A DNA stretch of 64,000 nt. It comes from Mucilaginibacter phyllosphaerae. Lineage in GTDB: Bacteria; Bacteroidota; Bacteroidia; Sphingobacteriales; Sphingobacteriaceae. A program made the translations under genes and the position numbers. Below, piece by piece: positions 50,943 to 60,901 of this stretch (position 1 is the first letter of the stretch; each line of letters starts with the position of its first letter). The stretch covers positions 186,001 through 250,000 of the forward strand of contig NZ_SNQG01000005.1 of the NCBI RefSeq assembly GCF_004378255.1, given 5' to 3'. The notes under the pieces were generated by a model, which saw only the letters and a list, made by a program, of their open reading frames with translations, was not told the DNA's origin and searched no databases.

Positions 50943-52358
50943 CTATTGGATCAGGTGCTTTAATTGGATCACTTCTTTTTCATCAAGATATCGCCATCTG
51001 CCGCGCGGCAGATCTTTTTTAGTAAGGTTGGCATAAACAGAACGGTCAAGCTTTACCACATCGTACCCTAATGATTCGAATATGCGGCGTACAATACGGT
51101 TTTTGCCGCTATGTATCTGTATGCCTATTTCTTTCTTAGTACCCCCTGTAACATAAGATACGCTATCGGGTTTAATAAAGCCATCTTCCAGTTCTAAACC
51201 AAAACTAATTTTATTAAGGTCGCCCTGGCTAAGGGCTTTGTTTAACTCAACCAGGTAAAGCTTGGTTACGCTGTTACGCGGATGCGATAGCTTATCGGCA
51301 AGGTCGCCGTCGTTGGTCATTAATATTAAACCGGTGGTATTGCGGTCCAGGCGGCCTACCGGGTAAATACGTTCGCGGCTGGCTTTTTCTACCAGGTGCA
51401 TCACGGTGCGGCGCTCTTGCGGGTCGTCTGTAGTGGTGATGTAGTCTTTGGGCTTGTTAAGCAATACGTAAACGTTCTTTTCGCGTTTTAAAGCCTCACC
51501 GTTGTAGCGTACCAGGTCTTTAAGCGGGTCAACCTTGTGGCCAAGTTCAGATATCACCTCTCCGTTTACCGATACCACACCGGCAGCAATCAATTCATCG
51601 GCCTTGCGGCGGCTGCAGATACCGGCATTGGCTATATAACGGTTCAGGCGTATCAGGCCGTCATCCTTGGTTTTAACAACCGGATTTTTACGGCCGCGCA
51701 TAGTTGGTTTTGATACAGCATCATCCCCCTCCCGTTTCCTGAAACCTGTTGATGTACTTGGGAAATCTTTAGTACCGCCACGGGTGCCGCCAAACTTTTT
51801 ATCGCCGCCAAAACTTTTCTTTGGCCCGTCGGTGCCGGCAGGGCGCCTGTTAAATGGTTTATCCCCGGCAGCAGAAGTTTTACGCGGGCCATACGATGCA
51901 GGGCCTAAACCCGGCTTCTTAAAACTCCCGCCTTCGCTGTCGCCGTTTTGCGGGCGGCCGCTGTAGGGTTTATCGCGCGGGGTAAAATTTTTACGTTCGC
52001 CTGCGGGTGCATCTCCAAAACTACGTTTAGGGCGGTCTGTGTCCGCCGGACGGCCGGTATAAGGTCGCCCTTTGGCGGTAAATGCCTTTTTATCGCCGCT
52101 AAATGATGAAGATTGCCCATAGCTTTTTCCGGGCCTTTCGGTGCCGTCAGCATCTGGTTTACCTGTATTGGGTTTTGCGTATGATGAGCCCCTCTTATCA
52201 GTAGAGAAGTTTTTTTTACCGTCTGTACGGCCTGCGCCGAAGGGTTTTCCGGTGGCCGAAGATGATGGCTTTCTGGAGTTTTCACCACCGCTTTTTGAGC
52301 GGCCTTGTGATTTGTTGGGCCTGTCGTCGCGACTACCTGCTGGTCTTTTAAATACCAT
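50943..52358 (-). CDS. RluB/RsuA-type 23S rRNA pseudouridine synthase with long basic N-terminal extension
   Basis: 471 residues from ATG at 52358 (the frame extends to 52448 but would span the promoter). Residues 1 to about 230 are low-complexity: Lys, Arg, Gly, Pro, Ser-rich, with repeated GDKPFNRRP / GRPADTDRPKRSFGD-like units. An S4 domain (RLNRYIANAGICSRRKADEL) and the catalytic domain with VGRLDRNTTGLIL follow. It isomerises one uridine in the large rRNA. The tail could bind RNA or drive phase separation (inference). Confidence 0.92.
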   Translation of the reverse strand: MVFKRPAGSRDDRPNKSQGRSKSGGENSRKPSSSATGKPFGAGRTDGKKNFSTDKRGSSYAKPNTGKPDADGTERPGKSYGQSSSFSGDKKAFTAKGRPYTGRPADTDRPKRSFGDAPAGERKNFTPRDKPYSGRPQNGDSEGGSFKKPGLGPASYGPRKTSAAGDKPFNRRPAGTDGPKKSFGGDKKFGGTRGGTKDFPSTSTGFRKREGDDAVSKPTMRGRKNPVVKTKDDGLIRLNRYIANAGICSRRKADELIAAGVVSVNGEVISELGHKVDPLKDLVRYNGEALKREKNVYVLLNKPKDYITTTDDPQERRTVMHLVEKASRERIYPVGRLDRNTTGLILMTNDGDLADKLSHPRNSVTKLYLVELNKALSQGDLNKISFGLELEDGFIKPDSVSYVTGGTKKEIGIQIHSGKNRIVRRIFESLGYDVVKLDRSVYANLTKKDLPRGRWRYLDEKEVIQLKHLIQ

Positions 52359-52393
52359 AATTTTTTGTTTTGCGCTTTCGCAGCGTGAGGGTA

Positions 52394-52424
52394 CAAAAGT
52401 ACAACATTTTAACCAAAAAAACAA
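52394..52424 (-). promoter_or_regulatory. Promoter of the RluB-type gene
   Basis: Minus-strand TTG (52424-52422), a 20-nt spacer, then TACTTTTG (52401-52394), a full Bacteroidota-type match. The start site lies after 52448-52360, which rules out the longer frame. Confidence 0.75.
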
Positions 52425-52520
52425 CTTTTTATCCCGGTTCAAAAACAACGTTTAAAGTGCTTTAAACCGCGATTTTGACGCCTATTTTAAAATCTCAAAA
52501 CACTAAGCACATAGTAAGTA

Positions 52521-52552
52521 TTTGATAATCTGCTTTATATAGCTTACCTTTG
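52521..52552 (+). promoter_or_regulatory. Promoter of the lytic transglycosylase gene
   Basis: TTTG at 52521-52524, a 20-nt spacer and TACCTTTG at 52545-52552: a full match to the Bacteroidota -33/-7 pattern, 28 nt before the ATG. Confidence 0.8.
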
Positions 52553-52580
52553 CCGCACATCATACCAAAAAGTATAATTA

Positions 52581-53369
52581 ATGAGTAAAATTGAAATGAC
52601 TAAAAAACACTTAATTACGTGCTCCGTAATCCTGGTGCTGGTTATCATTTCCAGACTTAACATTTTCAGTACAGACCCTGTTTATCCGGCAAATCACATC
52701 GCTTATACGCCCTCAAATCTCATCTTTAGCAAGCCTGCCGAAGAAGCTGATGTAGTGTATAATTTTGCCAACGAGGCACTGCCTGTTAACGACAAGAAAG
52801 TAGATTTTAAATTAAAAAAATCAATAGCAAAACACAGGTACAAAAACATCCAGTCGAATGTTTTACATGCTAAAGCCGACAAAATGTTCCCTATCATCGA
52901 ACCTATCTTAAGAGCCTACGGTATCCCCGAAGATTTTAAGTTTGTACCGCTGGTAGAATCGGGCTTATGCGGGGGCACATCACCAAAAGGCGCACGCGGC
53001 GTATGGCAGTTTATGCCGGGCACTGCACGCAGTTATGGTTTAAAGGTTGGCAAGGGGAAAGACGAACGCTTAAATCTGCGTAAATCTACCATTGCGGCCT
53101 GCAAATACATTAAAGAACTGTATGGTGAATTTAACAGCTGGACACTGGCCGCCGCCGCTTACAACAATGGTTCTATTAAACTGGAACGCGCTATGAACAG
53201 GCAGAATGAGGATAATTATTTCCGCATGAGCCTTAACCGCGAAACCGGTTCTTACATTTACAAGCTTATTGCCATGAAAGAGATCATCAATAAGCCTGAT
53301 AAATACGGTTATAAAAACTTTTATAGCTACAATCAAAAACCATTGCCATTCTTTTTGGCATACAATTAA
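52581..53369 (+). CDS. Lytic transglycosylase (SLT / GH23 family)
   Basis: 262 residues. An N-terminal hydrophobic anchor (HLITCSVILVLVIISRLNIF) precedes an SLT domain. The catalytic Glu is in FVPLVESGLCGG, followed by SPKGARGVWQFMPGTARSYG and LAAAAYNNGSIKLERAM. It cleaves peptidoglycan to 1,6-anhydroMurNAc ends in the periplasm. Single gene with its own promoter and terminator. An ATG six codons in (52596) is an alternative start. Confidence 0.93.
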   Translation: MSKIEMTKKHLITCSVILVLVIISRLNIFSTDPVYPANHIAYTPSNLIFSKPAEEADVVYNFANEALPVNDKKVDFKLKKSIAKHRYKNIQSNVLHAKADKMFPIIEPILRAYGIPEDFKFVPLVESGLCGGTSPKGARGVWQFMPGTARSYGLKVGKGKDERLNLRKSTIAACKYIKELYGEFNSWTLAAAAYNNGSIKLERAMNRQNEDNYFRMSLNRETGSYIYKLIAMKEIINKPDKYGYKNFYSYNQKPLPFFLAYN

Positions 53370-53396
53370 AGTAATTTAATATTACGGAGCACATTT

Positions 53397-53426
53397 AAAA
53401 GCCACCCCGGTTAGGGTGGCTTTTTT
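53397..53426 (+). terminator. Terminator after lytic transglycosylase gene
   Basis: AAAAGCCACCC/GGGTGGCTTTT 11-bp stem with 6-nt loop and T-run. Confidence 0.9.
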
Positions 53427-53565
53427 CATTTTTTTAAAACCAAAAGAGCTATTATATCGTACATGTGTTTTTCAGCCGAAACTTACGTACCTAAACCCTG
53501 ATTAATAACAGTAACCCCTACTGCATCATAACTCCAGTTTTTTACGATACTTAAACTTTTTTGCT

Positions 53566-53763
53566 ATGACTAAAATGGAGCATGCCCTGAGGTATTTGAT
53601 TGCCGTTGAGAAAAAAAACAAAGGTTTTTTTAAAGAACACAACCTTAAAATAGCGGATTGTGTAGACCTTACCAATAATGGCAACACGGTTAATGTAGCT
53701 ATCATCAACAAATCGCTGCCCGCGAGTATTAAGGATGATATTAAGGCTATGTTTTGGCTGTGA
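53566..53763 (+). CDS. Small hypothetical protein (65 residues)
   Basis: MTKMEHALRYLIAVEKKNKG begins a soluble protein with one helix and a beta-like second half (KIADCVDLTNNGNTVNVAII). No signal peptide, membrane helix or known motif. It stands alone between a terminator at 53397 and uvrA. The coding call rests on an ATG, normal composition and codon pattern. The following 260 nt to uvrA show no gene. Confidence 0.5.
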   Translation: MTKMEHALRYLIAVEKKNKGFFKEHNLKIADCVDLTNNGNTVNVAIINKSLPASIKDDIKAMFWL

Positions 53764-53947
53764 TGCTAACCGTTTAGGGTTAAGCATTTAAACTTTTACT
53801 TTGTAAAAATAAGAGTATGAAGCTTTGCAGCATCAATAAAAAAGTGTCTTATAAACATTTAATAAAGCCTTGATGATGAGAATAGAATTTTACATTAATC
53901 GGCACTACATATCACTTCCGCCCCTGTAAATCACCACGGTTATTGCG

Positions 53948-53955
53948 TATATTTG
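53948..53955 (+). promoter_or_regulatory. Predicted -7 box of uvrA
   Basis: TATATTTG, 68 nt before the uvrA ATG. No clear -33 element or LexA-like box was seen. Confidence 0.45.
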
Positions 53956-54023
53956 CGAACTTTTTTAGTAATAGTACGGCCTTTTAAAAACTATGCCGTA
54001 GCTGTCTTGTTTTGTGAAAATAT

Positions 54024-56870
54024 ATGAGCGAAAAAACATTAGACCTGGGCGAGCAAAGCGAAGTTGAAGTTTATGGTGCACGGGTGCATAATTTAAAAAA
54101 TATAGATGTTTCTTTTCCGCGTAATAAGCTGGTTGTTATAACCGGGCTTAGTGGCAGCGGCAAATCATCACTGGCATTTGATACTATTTATGCCGAAGGG
54201 CAACGCCGTTACATGGAAACATTTTCGGCCTACTCGCGCCAGTTTATGGGTGGTATGGAAAGGCCGGATGTGGATAAGGTATCGGGCCTTAGCCCGGTTA
54301 TCGCTATCGAGCAAAAAACAACCAGCAAAAACCCGCGCAGTACAGTTGGTACCATTACCGAGATATACGATTTTATGCGCCTGCTTTTTGCACGGGCGGG
54401 TGATGCCTACAGCTACACCACCGGCGAAAAGATGGAGCGCATGAGCGAAGACCAGATCCTGAAAACGATAATGGAAAAGTTTGACGGCCAGCCAATCAAC
54501 ATATTGGCACCGGTGGTAAAAGCCCGTAAAGGCCATTACCGCGAACTTTTTGAGCAGATCAGAAAGCAAGGCTATCTAAAAGTTTACATTGACGGTGCCA
54601 TTGCCGATGTAGAAGCCAAGATGCAGGTTGACCGTTACAAGATACATGATATTGATATAGTGGTTGACCGCCTGGTGGTGAGCGAGGCCGATAGCAAAAG
54701 GTTATATACCTCGGTACAATCGGCCCTAAAAACAGCCAAGGGCATTATCCGCATTGCGGATAAGGATAATAATGTAGCCTATTTTAGCAAATACCTGATG
54801 GACCCGGTATCGGGTATCTCTTATGACGAGCCGCAGCCTAATACATTTTCGTTTAACTCGCCTTATGGTGCCTGCGAAAAGTGTAACGGCTTAGGTTATA
54901 TATTTGAAGTAGATGAAGCCTCGGTAGTGCCGAATCCTAAATTAAGCATCTTAAATGGTGGTTTAGCACCAATAGGCGAGTATCGCGAAACCTGGATCTT
55001 CCAGGTATTAAAAGCGTTGGCTAAAAAGTATGAGTTCTCATTATCCACCCCGATAGAAAAGCTAACCCGCGAACAGCTGGATCTTATCCTGAACGGTTCG
55101 CCGGATATGATAACCGTTGCCGTGGAGTATAATAAATGGAATGTACAAAGTTACCAGATAACCTTTGACGGCATCATCCGCATGCTGGAAGAACAGCAGG
55201 AACGCCGTAATGACGAAGGAATGGACGATATGGAAAACTATCGTGTACTACGTACCTGCCCGGTTTGCGATGGCGCAAGGCTTAAAAAAGAATCACTGCA
55301 TTTTAAGATCGATGAAAAAAACATTTTTGAGCTATCCTGCATGGATATTACTACGCTTAACAAGTGGTACACCGGCCTGGAAGACCGCCTGAGCGAACGG
55401 CAAAATGTTATTGCCAAAGAGATTTTGAAAGAGATACGTGCAAGGATAGGCTTTTTGCTGGATGTAGGCTTAAGCTATTTAACGCTTGACCGCACAGCCA
55501 AAACCCTATCAGGCGGTGAAGCGCAGCGCATCAGGCTGGCTACGCAGATCGGTTCGCAACTGATGAATGTAATGTACATTTTAGATGAGCCCAGCATCGG
55601 CCTGCACCAGCGCGACAACGAGCGTTTAATTAACGCCCTTAAAAACCTGCGCGACCTGGGTAACACCGTTTTGGTTGTAGAACATGATAAAGATATGATA
55701 CTGGAAGCCGACCATGTAATTGATATGGGCCCGGCTGCCGGCGTACACGGCGGCACTATTGTAGCGCAGGGTACCCCTGCCGAGTTAATGGCGCATCATA
55801 CTCTTACCACATCCTATATCAACGGCGAACGTGAGATAGCCGTCCCTAAAAAACGCCGCGAAGGCAACGGTAAAACCCTATCGCTTAAAAAGGCCACAGG
55901 CCATAATTTAAAAAAGGTATCGGTTGATTTCCCGTTAGGTAAACTGATCGGCGTAACCGGCGTGTCTGGCAGCGGTAAATCAAGTTTAATTACCGAAACA
56001 TTATACCCGATATTAAACCATCACTTCTTTCGGGCTAAAAAAGTGCCATTGCCTTATGATAAAATTGAAGGCCTGGAACATATCGATAAAGTTATCGAGA
56101 TAGACCAAACACCCATTGGGCGTACACCGCGTTCAAATCCGGCAACTTACACAGGGGTGTTCTCTGACATCCGTAACCTGTTTGTAGCCCTGCCAGAATC
56201 AAGGATCCGTGGATACAAACCGGGCCGCTTCTCGTTCAATGTAAAGGGAGGCCGTTGCGAAACCTGCCAGGGGGCAGGCCAAAAAGTGATAGAAATGAAT
56301 TTTTTGCCGGATGTGCAGGTGCCTTGCGAAGAATGCGGAGGCCGCCGTTATAACCGCGAAACACTGGAAGTGCGCTATCGTGGTAAATCCATAAGCGATG
56401 TGCTGGATATGAGCATTGAGGATGCTACGCCGTTTTTTGAGCATATCCCGTCTATCTACCGTAAGGTTAAAACACTTTATGATGTTGGCTTGGGCTATAT
56501 TACGCTGGGGCAATCGTCTACCACCTTGTCGGGCGGTGAAGCGCAGCGTGTTAAACTGGCTACCGAGCTTTCTAAGAAAGATACAGGCAATACTTTCTAT
56601 ATTTTGGATGAGCCAACAACCGGTTTGCACTTCGAGGATATTAACGTATTGCTTGGCGTTATTAACCAATTGGTGGATAAAGGAAACTCTGTGCTGGTTA
56701 TTGAGCACAACCTGGATGTGATCAAAGTGGTAGACCATGTGATAGATCTGGGGCCCGAAGGTGGATCTGGTGGCGGTAAAGTATTATACAGCGGCACACC
56801 CGAAGGCTTGTGTAAAGTAAAAGATAGCTTTACCGGCCAGTTTCTGAAAAAAGAAATGGGAATAAAGTAA
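54024..56870 (+). CDS. uvrA: Excinuclease ABC subunit A
   Basis: 948 residues, full length. Two Walker A motifs ([28 protein letters not shown]) and two ABC signatures ([24 protein letters not shown]) are present. Cys pairs occur in [18 protein letters not shown] and CETCQGAGQ...CEECGGRRY for zinc modules. It recognises bulky DNA lesions and loads UvrB. Single transcription unit; truA converges 32 nt after it without an obvious hairpin. Confidence 0.98.
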   Translation: MSEKTLDLGEQSEVEVYGARVHNLKNIDVSFPRNKLVVITGLSGSGKSSLAFDTIYAEGQRRYMETFSAYSRQFMGGMERPDVDKVSGLSPVIAIEQKTTSKNPRSTVGTITEIYDFMRLLFARAGDAYSYTTGEKMERMSEDQILKTIMEKFDGQPINILAPVVKARKGHYRELFEQIRKQGYLKVYIDGAIADVEAKMQVDRYKIHDIDIVVDRLVVSEADSKRLYTSVQSALKTAKGIIRIADKDNNVAYFSKYLMDPVSGISYDEPQPNTFSFNSPYGACEKCNGLGYIFEVDEASVVPNPKLSILNGGLAPIGEYRETWIFQVLKALAKKYEFSLSTPIEKLTREQLDLILNGSPDMITVAVEYNKWNVQSYQITFDGIIRMLEEQQERRNDEGMDDMENYRVLRTCPVCDGARLKKESLHFKIDEKNIFELSCMDITTLNKWYTGLEDRLSERQNVIAKEILKEIRARIGFLLDVGLSYLTLDRTAKTLSGGEAQRIRLATQIGSQLMNVMYILDEPSIGLHQRDNERLINALKNLRDLGNTVLVVEHDKDMILEADHVIDMGPAAGVHGGTIVAQGTPAELMAHHTLTTSYINGEREIAVPKKRREGNGKTLSLKKATGHNLKKVSVDFPLGKLIGVTGVSGSGKSSLITETLYPILNHHFFRAKKVPLPYDKIEGLEHIDKVIEIDQTPIGRTPRSNPATYTGVFSDIRNLFVALPESRIRGYKPGRFSFNVKGGRCETCQGAGQKVIEMNFLPDVQVPCEECGGRRYNRETLEVRYRGKSISDVLDMSIEDATPFFEHIPSIYRKVKTLYDVGLGYITLGQSSTTLSGGEAQRVKLATELSKKDTGNTFYILDEPTTGLHFEDINVLLGVINQLVDKGNSVLVIEHNLDVIKVVDHVIDLGPEGGSGGGKVLYSGTPEGLCKVKDSFTGQFLKKEMGIK

Positions 56871-56902
56871 AGTGGTGTTATTACCTATAGGTAAACCCTT
56901 TG

Positions 56903-57691
56903 TTAAAACCCCTCGCCCAGTATATTAATAAAATCACTGCGGGATGGAAATTCCAGGTAGGGATATTTTACTTTACTAAGATACAGGCCCTGCGGATATG
57001 CCGGTTGTATCAGCTGTTTATGCTGTGGGTTTATCAGGTAATGCTCAAATTCATCTACGCTTAAGTTACCGGTGCCAATAGCAATAAGTTTACCTGCAAT
57101 AATGCGCACCATTCTGCCCAGAAAGCGATTGGCCGAGATTTGGAAACGCAGCCTGTCGCCTTTAACGTTAACAGATACCTGGGCTAAGGACACGTTACAG
57201 ATAGTATGATCGTTTCTGCCGGGCATTTTACAAAAAGCGTGGTAGTCGTTATATTTTAACAGCAGGCCGGCGGCTTGCTGCATACGCCCGATATCCCAAT
57301 CTTTAATAAGATACAATGCACTGCGGCCGTTCAAAAAAGGGTCTTTATAAGTATGGATAAAATAATCGTAACTGCGTTCGGTAGCATCAAAGCGGGCATG
57401 CGGCTGGCCTTCCATCGGGATGATATCAAATAGGGCAATATCATCAGGTAATAGTTTATTTACCCTAAATATCAGGTCAAAATCCCATGGCTCCTCTACA
57501 TCTGCATGAAAAAAGAACTGGCTGGCATGCACCCGCGCGTCTGTACGCCCACAACCGGTTATATAAACAGGCTTTTTTAATACCCGGCTCAGGGTTTCTT
57601 CTAAAACCTGCTGCACGCTTAAGCCATCTGGATGCTTTTGCCACCCGCTGTAGTTTGTACCTAAATACCCTGAATGAAAAAAATATCGCAA
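56903..57691 (-). CDS. truA: tRNA pseudouridine(38-40) synthase
   Basis: 262 residues. The catalytic Asp is in GCGRTDARVHASQF. The N-terminal GYLGTNYSGWQKHPDGLSVQ, ARFDATERSYDYFIHTYK and RFLGRMVRIIAGKLIAIG are standard TruA motifs. It modifies U38-U40 in the anticodon stem. It converges on uvrA. The HAD gene ends 34 nt upstream on the same strand, so they may share a message. Confidence 0.95.
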   Translation of the reverse strand: MRYFFHSGYLGTNYSGWQKHPDGLSVQQVLEETLSRVLKKPVYITGCGRTDARVHASQFFFHADVEEPWDFDLIFRVNKLLPDDIALFDIIPMEGQPHARFDATERSYDYFIHTYKDPFLNGRSALYLIKDWDIGRMQQAAGLLLKYNDYHAFCKMPGRNDHTICNVSLAQVSVNVKGDRLRFQISANRFLGRMVRIIAGKLIAIGTGNLSVDEFEHYLINPQHKQLIQPAYPQGLYLSKVKYPYLEFPSRSDFINILGEGF

Positions 57692-57725
57692 AGCGGGTGA
57701 TTATTGTAGAGGCTAACTTACCATT

Positions 57726-58343
57726 TTATATCTTATCTATCCGTACCCATTGCATACCTGCCGCTTCGGCTGCCTGTACACCAGGCTCGCCGTCTTCAAA
57801 CACCAGGCAGTGCCGGGGCTCAACGCCAAGCTGTTTGGCAGCAGCCAAAAACGGATCGGCATAGGGTTTACCATGGGTAGTTTCACCGGCGCATATCAGT
57901 ACCTCCACCATTTCCCTTATACCTAAAACCTGCAAGGTCTTTTCAACCGAAGTACGGCTCCCGCCGGATACCACACCAATTTTAACCTTGCCTGCGTGAT
58001 TAATAAGATGGTTCACTACGTAATCAATAGGCTGTGTTTTCTCAATGTACTCGCTAAAAAAAACTTTGTGCTTACGGGCGGCAAAATCTACCGGATCAAA
58101 CGTAGTATTATAGCGTTTATTTATTTCACCAACTACGTTTAATATAGGCAGGCCGGCAAACTCATCTATAATATCGCCTTCAATTACATAACCGTCATCT
58201 GCAGCAACACGTATATAGCTTTCTTTATGGGCGCCCATATTATCGGCAAGGGTGCCGTCGCAATCGTATAAAAATGCTTTATAATCGCCCGAAGAAATTT
58301 TGGTTAAAGCTTTATATTTTTGAGCTGATAGTTGCTGATCCAT
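57726..58343 (-). CDS. HAD family hydrolase (beta-phosphoglucomutase-like phosphatase)
   Basis: 205 residues from ATG at 58343; the frame to 58406 would add a spurious hydrophobic lead. Motif I is FLYDCDGTLADN (nucleophile Asp), motif II Ser in GVVSGGSRTSV, Lys in GETTHGKPYADPFLAA and motif IV CLVFEDGEPGVQAAEAAG. A helical cap lies after motif I. Substrate unknown; sugar-phosphate phosphatase is likely. Confidence 0.9.
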   Translation of the reverse strand: MDQQLSAQKYKALTKISSGDYKAFLYDCDGTLADNMGAHKESYIRVAADDGYVIEGDIIDEFAGLPILNVVGEINKRYNTTFDPVDFAARKHKVFFSEYIEKTQPIDYVVNHLINHAGKVKIGVVSGGSRTSVEKTLQVLGIREMVEVLICAGETTHGKPYADPFLAAAKQLGVEPRHCLVFEDGEPGVQAAEAAGMQWVRIDKI

Positions 58344-58489
58344 TATGGCTGCAAGTATAAACAAACCTGTAAATATTATTGTAACAGGTAAGTAAATAGG
58401 CTGCATTCACTTTGTAGTTAAATAAACTGTAACTTTAAAATGGCTTTTCAACCTGTAAAGCCCAATAAATATTATTTGTAAATTACGTT

Positions 58490-58684
58490 ATGAATTTTAA
58501 GATCTATCTGGTGATTTTTGCCGGTGTGCTGATTATATTGTTTGCCATATTCAGCTTTTTTGCCGTTGGTGCAAATAGCGAACAGTGGGGGAGCCTTTTT
58601 TTAGGTGCTGCCATTGGCTGTTTACTTGCTGTTGGCTTCCGTTTTTCTAAAAAGAAAAGGCTGGACAATAAAAAAGCTCAATAA
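58490..58684 (+). CDS. Small two-helix membrane protein
   Basis: 64 residues, hydrophobic segments about 4-24 and 33-50, then a very basic end (RFSKKKRLDNKKAQ). No family recognised. Its last 7 nt overlap the end of the convergent SDR gene. Size and layout resemble the 61-residue protein at 59580, though the sequences differ. Confidence 0.6.
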   Translation: MNFKIYLVIFAGVLIILFAIFSFFAVGANSEQWGSLFLGAAIGCLLAVGFRFSKKKRLDNKKAQ

Positions 58685-59454
58685 ATATTGCGGCCGGCGC
58701 CGCCATCAACCTGTATAGTTTGCCCGCTTATGTAGGCCGCCTGCTCTGATGCCAAAAAAGTAACCAGTGCTGCCAGTTCTTGCGGCTTGCCAATGCGCCC
58801 CAGGGGGATAGCTTTGGTTTTTTGCTGCATGGCTTCTTCGGGTGTAACATTTTTGGGCAAGGTGTGCTTAATACGTTCCGTTAATATTAATCCCGGCGCT
58901 ACATTATTAACCGTGATATGATAAGGCCCAAATTCATCGGCCATTAGCTTTGCCATCCCTACAACGCCCATCCGCATAGCGGTAGAAAGCACCGAATTAT
59001 CCAGCACCGTTTTTACCGAACCGCTGATGATATTAATGATGCGCCCGCTACCGGTTTTTTGCAGATGAGGCAATACTAAACGGCTGGTGCGCGCCATGCT
59101 TAGTAAATTAAGGTCAAAGGCTTGCTGCCATTGCTGGTCGTCAAAATTCTCAAACTTATCAAACGGGGGGCCGCCGGCATTATTCAATAATATATCTATC
59201 CGCCCAAAAGCATTGGCTGCTTTGCTTATAAATTCAGCTACCTGCGTGGCGTTAGCAACATCAACAGGTATGGCCAGCACAGTGTTACCGGTGGCTTGTG
59301 TAATCTCTGCAGCAGTATCTTTCAACAGTTCTTCATCGCGCGAGCCAATAATAACTTTGGCGCCTTCGGCAGAGAGCGACATGGCAATTGCTTTACCCAA
59401 ACCTTTGCTGGCTGCCAATACTATAGCTACCTTATTAGTTAGTTTTAAATCCAT
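58678..59454 (-). CDS. SDR family oxidoreductase with atypical active site
   Basis: 258 residues. Nucleotide motif AASKGLGKA and NNAG segment (LLNNAGGPPFDKF) are normal. The usual Tyr-x3-Lys is not at its place: SGSVKTVLDNSVLSTAMRMG occupies that region, as in the BKR-like SDR subgroup. C-terminal YISGQTIQVDGGAGRNIY is standard. The reaction is unknown; this subgroup is annotated as 3-oxoacyl-ACP reductase-like without firm proof. Confidence 0.88.
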   Translation of the reverse strand: MDLKLTNKVAIVLAASKGLGKAIAMSLSAEGAKVIIGSRDEELLKDTAAEITQATGNTVLAIPVDVANATQVAEFISKAANAFGRIDILLNNAGGPPFDKFENFDDQQWQQAFDLNLLSMARTSRLVLPHLQKTGSGRIINIISGSVKTVLDNSVLSTAMRMGVVGMAKLMADEFGPYHITVNNVAPGLILTERIKHTLPKNVTPEEAMQQKTKAIPLGRIGKPQELAALVTFLASEQAAYISGQTIQVDGGAGRNIY

Positions 59455-59532
59455 ATAATGATAACGCCAAATTGTATTACTTGTTGATTTTTGGTTTACA
59501 AGGTTATAGTGTTTTAGCTAACATAAATAAAA

Positions 59533-59540
59533 TATATTTG
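59533..59540 (+). promoter_or_regulatory. Predicted -7 box of the small protein / dgkA / recO operon
   Basis: TATATTTG, 39 nt before the ATG at 59580. Confidence 0.5.
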
Positions 59541-59579
59541 CACTAAGCTTAACCGCGCAAACATTACTGATCATACAAG

Positions 59580-59765
59580 ATGAAAAACCAGGTTGCACGT
59601 ACTTATTTACTGCTGGGCATAGCACTCATACTATTTGCATCTGCCGAGCTTTTTGTTGGGCCTGGCAAGGTTAAAGATTTTATGAACGGTGGTTCGGCAG
59701 GGTTTGCACTTGCGGGCTGCATTAGTTTTGTAATGTTACTGATAGCTAATTTTAAGAAACGCTAA
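59580..59765 (+). CDS. Small two-helix membrane protein upstream of dgkA
   Basis: 61 residues with helices about 8-25 and 39-57 (TYLLLGIALILFASAELFVG, FALAGCISFVMLLIANF) and a KKR end. Its stop lies 3 nt before the dgkA ATG, so it is in the dgkA-recO operon. Function unknown. Confidence 0.65.
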   Translation: MKNQVARTYLLLGIALILFASAELFVGPGKVKDFMNGGSAGFALAGCISFVMLLIANFKKR

Positions 59766-59768
59766 AAC

Positions 59769-60134
59769 ATGAACAAATTTATCCGGAGTGTTGGTTTTGC
59801 GCTAAAGGGCCTAAGGTATGCCTTTATTACACAGCTTAACTTCAGGATACAAACCAGTGCGGCATGTGTAGTTATTGCACTGGGGCTATATTTAAATATC
59901 AATACGCAGGAATGGCACTGGATAAACCTATGTATTGCCCTGGTGCTGGTAATGGAACTTTTTAATACCGGCATAGAAGCCCTTGTAGACCTGGTATCGC
60001 CACAATATAATAAACTGGCCGGCCATGTTAAAGATGTAAGCGCAGCAGCAGTTTTAATAATGGCTTTATTTACGCTGATAACCGGTATTATTATTTTTGC
60101 ACCCAAATTACTTTTACTTTTCCATGCTGCATAA
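59769..60134 (+). CDS. dgkA: Diacylglycerol kinase / undecaprenol kinase, DgkA family
   Basis: 121 residues with three membrane helices and the family motif ALVLVMELFNTGIEALVDLV (catalytic Glu and the Glu/Asn metal site), plus HVKDVSAAAVLIMALF. In non-enterics the enzyme often phosphorylates undecaprenol, feeding the lipid carrier used for peptidoglycan and polysaccharide synthesis. The 3' end overlaps recO by 11 nt. Confidence 0.93.
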   Translation: MNKFIRSVGFALKGLRYAFITQLNFRIQTSAACVVIALGLYLNINTQEWHWINLCIALVLVMELFNTGIEALVDLVSPQYNKLAGHVKDVSAAAVLIMALFTLITGIIIFAPKLLLLFHAA

Positions 60135-60849
60135 AACCCGTGGCATTGTTTTTAAAACTACCGATTACAGCGAAAGCAGCGTTGTAGTACAGATCTTTAC
60201 CGAAAAATTCGGGTTGCAATCATACATCATTAACGGTGCAAAAAAGCCTAAGGCTAAAATAAACCGTAATATGCTGCAGCCGCTGCACCTGGTAGATATG
60301 GTGGTTTACCACAAAGCCAATGGAAACGTACAGCGCATAGCCGAATTAAAGAATGCACCTATGTTGCAAACCATCCCGTATGATGTGATTAAAAGCTGCA
60401 TTGCCATGTTTCTGAACGAGGTATTATATAAAGCGGTAAAGCAACAAACACCAGATGAAAACATCTTCGATTTCGTTTTTAATGCCATCGAATTATTGGA
60501 CCATAAAACCCGCGGACTTGCAAACTTTCATTTGCTGTTTTTGGTGCAATTAACGCGCTATCTGGGTTTTTACCCGCATGGCAAAGTAGCTGCTGATGCC
60601 GATTACTTTGACATGAAGGATGGCGTGTTCAGCAATTACAGGCCCGATAGCCTTTCTTATTTATCGCCGCCGCATACCAAAAATTTTTATACGCTGTTAA
60701 AAAGTAACTTCGGCAATATTAATGAAGTAAAACTAAACAACGACGAGCGGCGTTACCTCATCAATAAACTATTAGAATATTATGCCATGCACATAGAAGG
60801 TTTTGGCAACATCAGATCGCATGAAGTATTAGAAGAGGTTTTAGGATAG
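60124..60849 (+). CDS. recO: DNA repair protein RecO
   Basis: 241 residues from ATG at 60124, inside the end of dgkA. N-terminal OB fold (KTRGIVFKTTDYSESSVVVQI, FGLQSYIINGAKKPK) and a helical C-terminal domain with FHLLFLVQLTRYLGFYPHG. The four-Cys zinc site of some RecO proteins is absent. It anneals DNA and works with RecF/RecR; recF is in the window. Confidence 0.95.
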   Translation: MLHKTRGIVFKTTDYSESSVVVQIFTEKFGLQSYIINGAKKPKAKINRNMLQPLHLVDMVVYHKANGNVQRIAELKNAPMLQTIPYDVIKSCIAMFLNEVLYKAVKQQTPDENIFDFVFNAIELLDHKTRGLANFHLLFLVQLTRYLGFYPHGKVAADADYFDMKDGVFSNYRPDSLSYLSPPHTKNFYTLLKSNFGNINEVKLNNDERRYLINKLLEYYAMHIEGFGNIRSHEVLEEVLG

Positions 60850-60901
60850 GTTGTTAACCTAATACTTCGCTTACAAAAAACAAATTTTATAATTTAGCAA
60901 A

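Noticed and set aside
52359..52448. 30-residue N-terminal extension of the RluB-type synthase
   Set aside because: A full TTG-N20-TACTTTTG promoter lies inside it, so it is not transcribed as coding sequence.
54168..54569. Antisense 133-codon frame within uvrA
   Set aside because: Shadow of the uvrA reading frame; no promoter, start context or recognisable domain.
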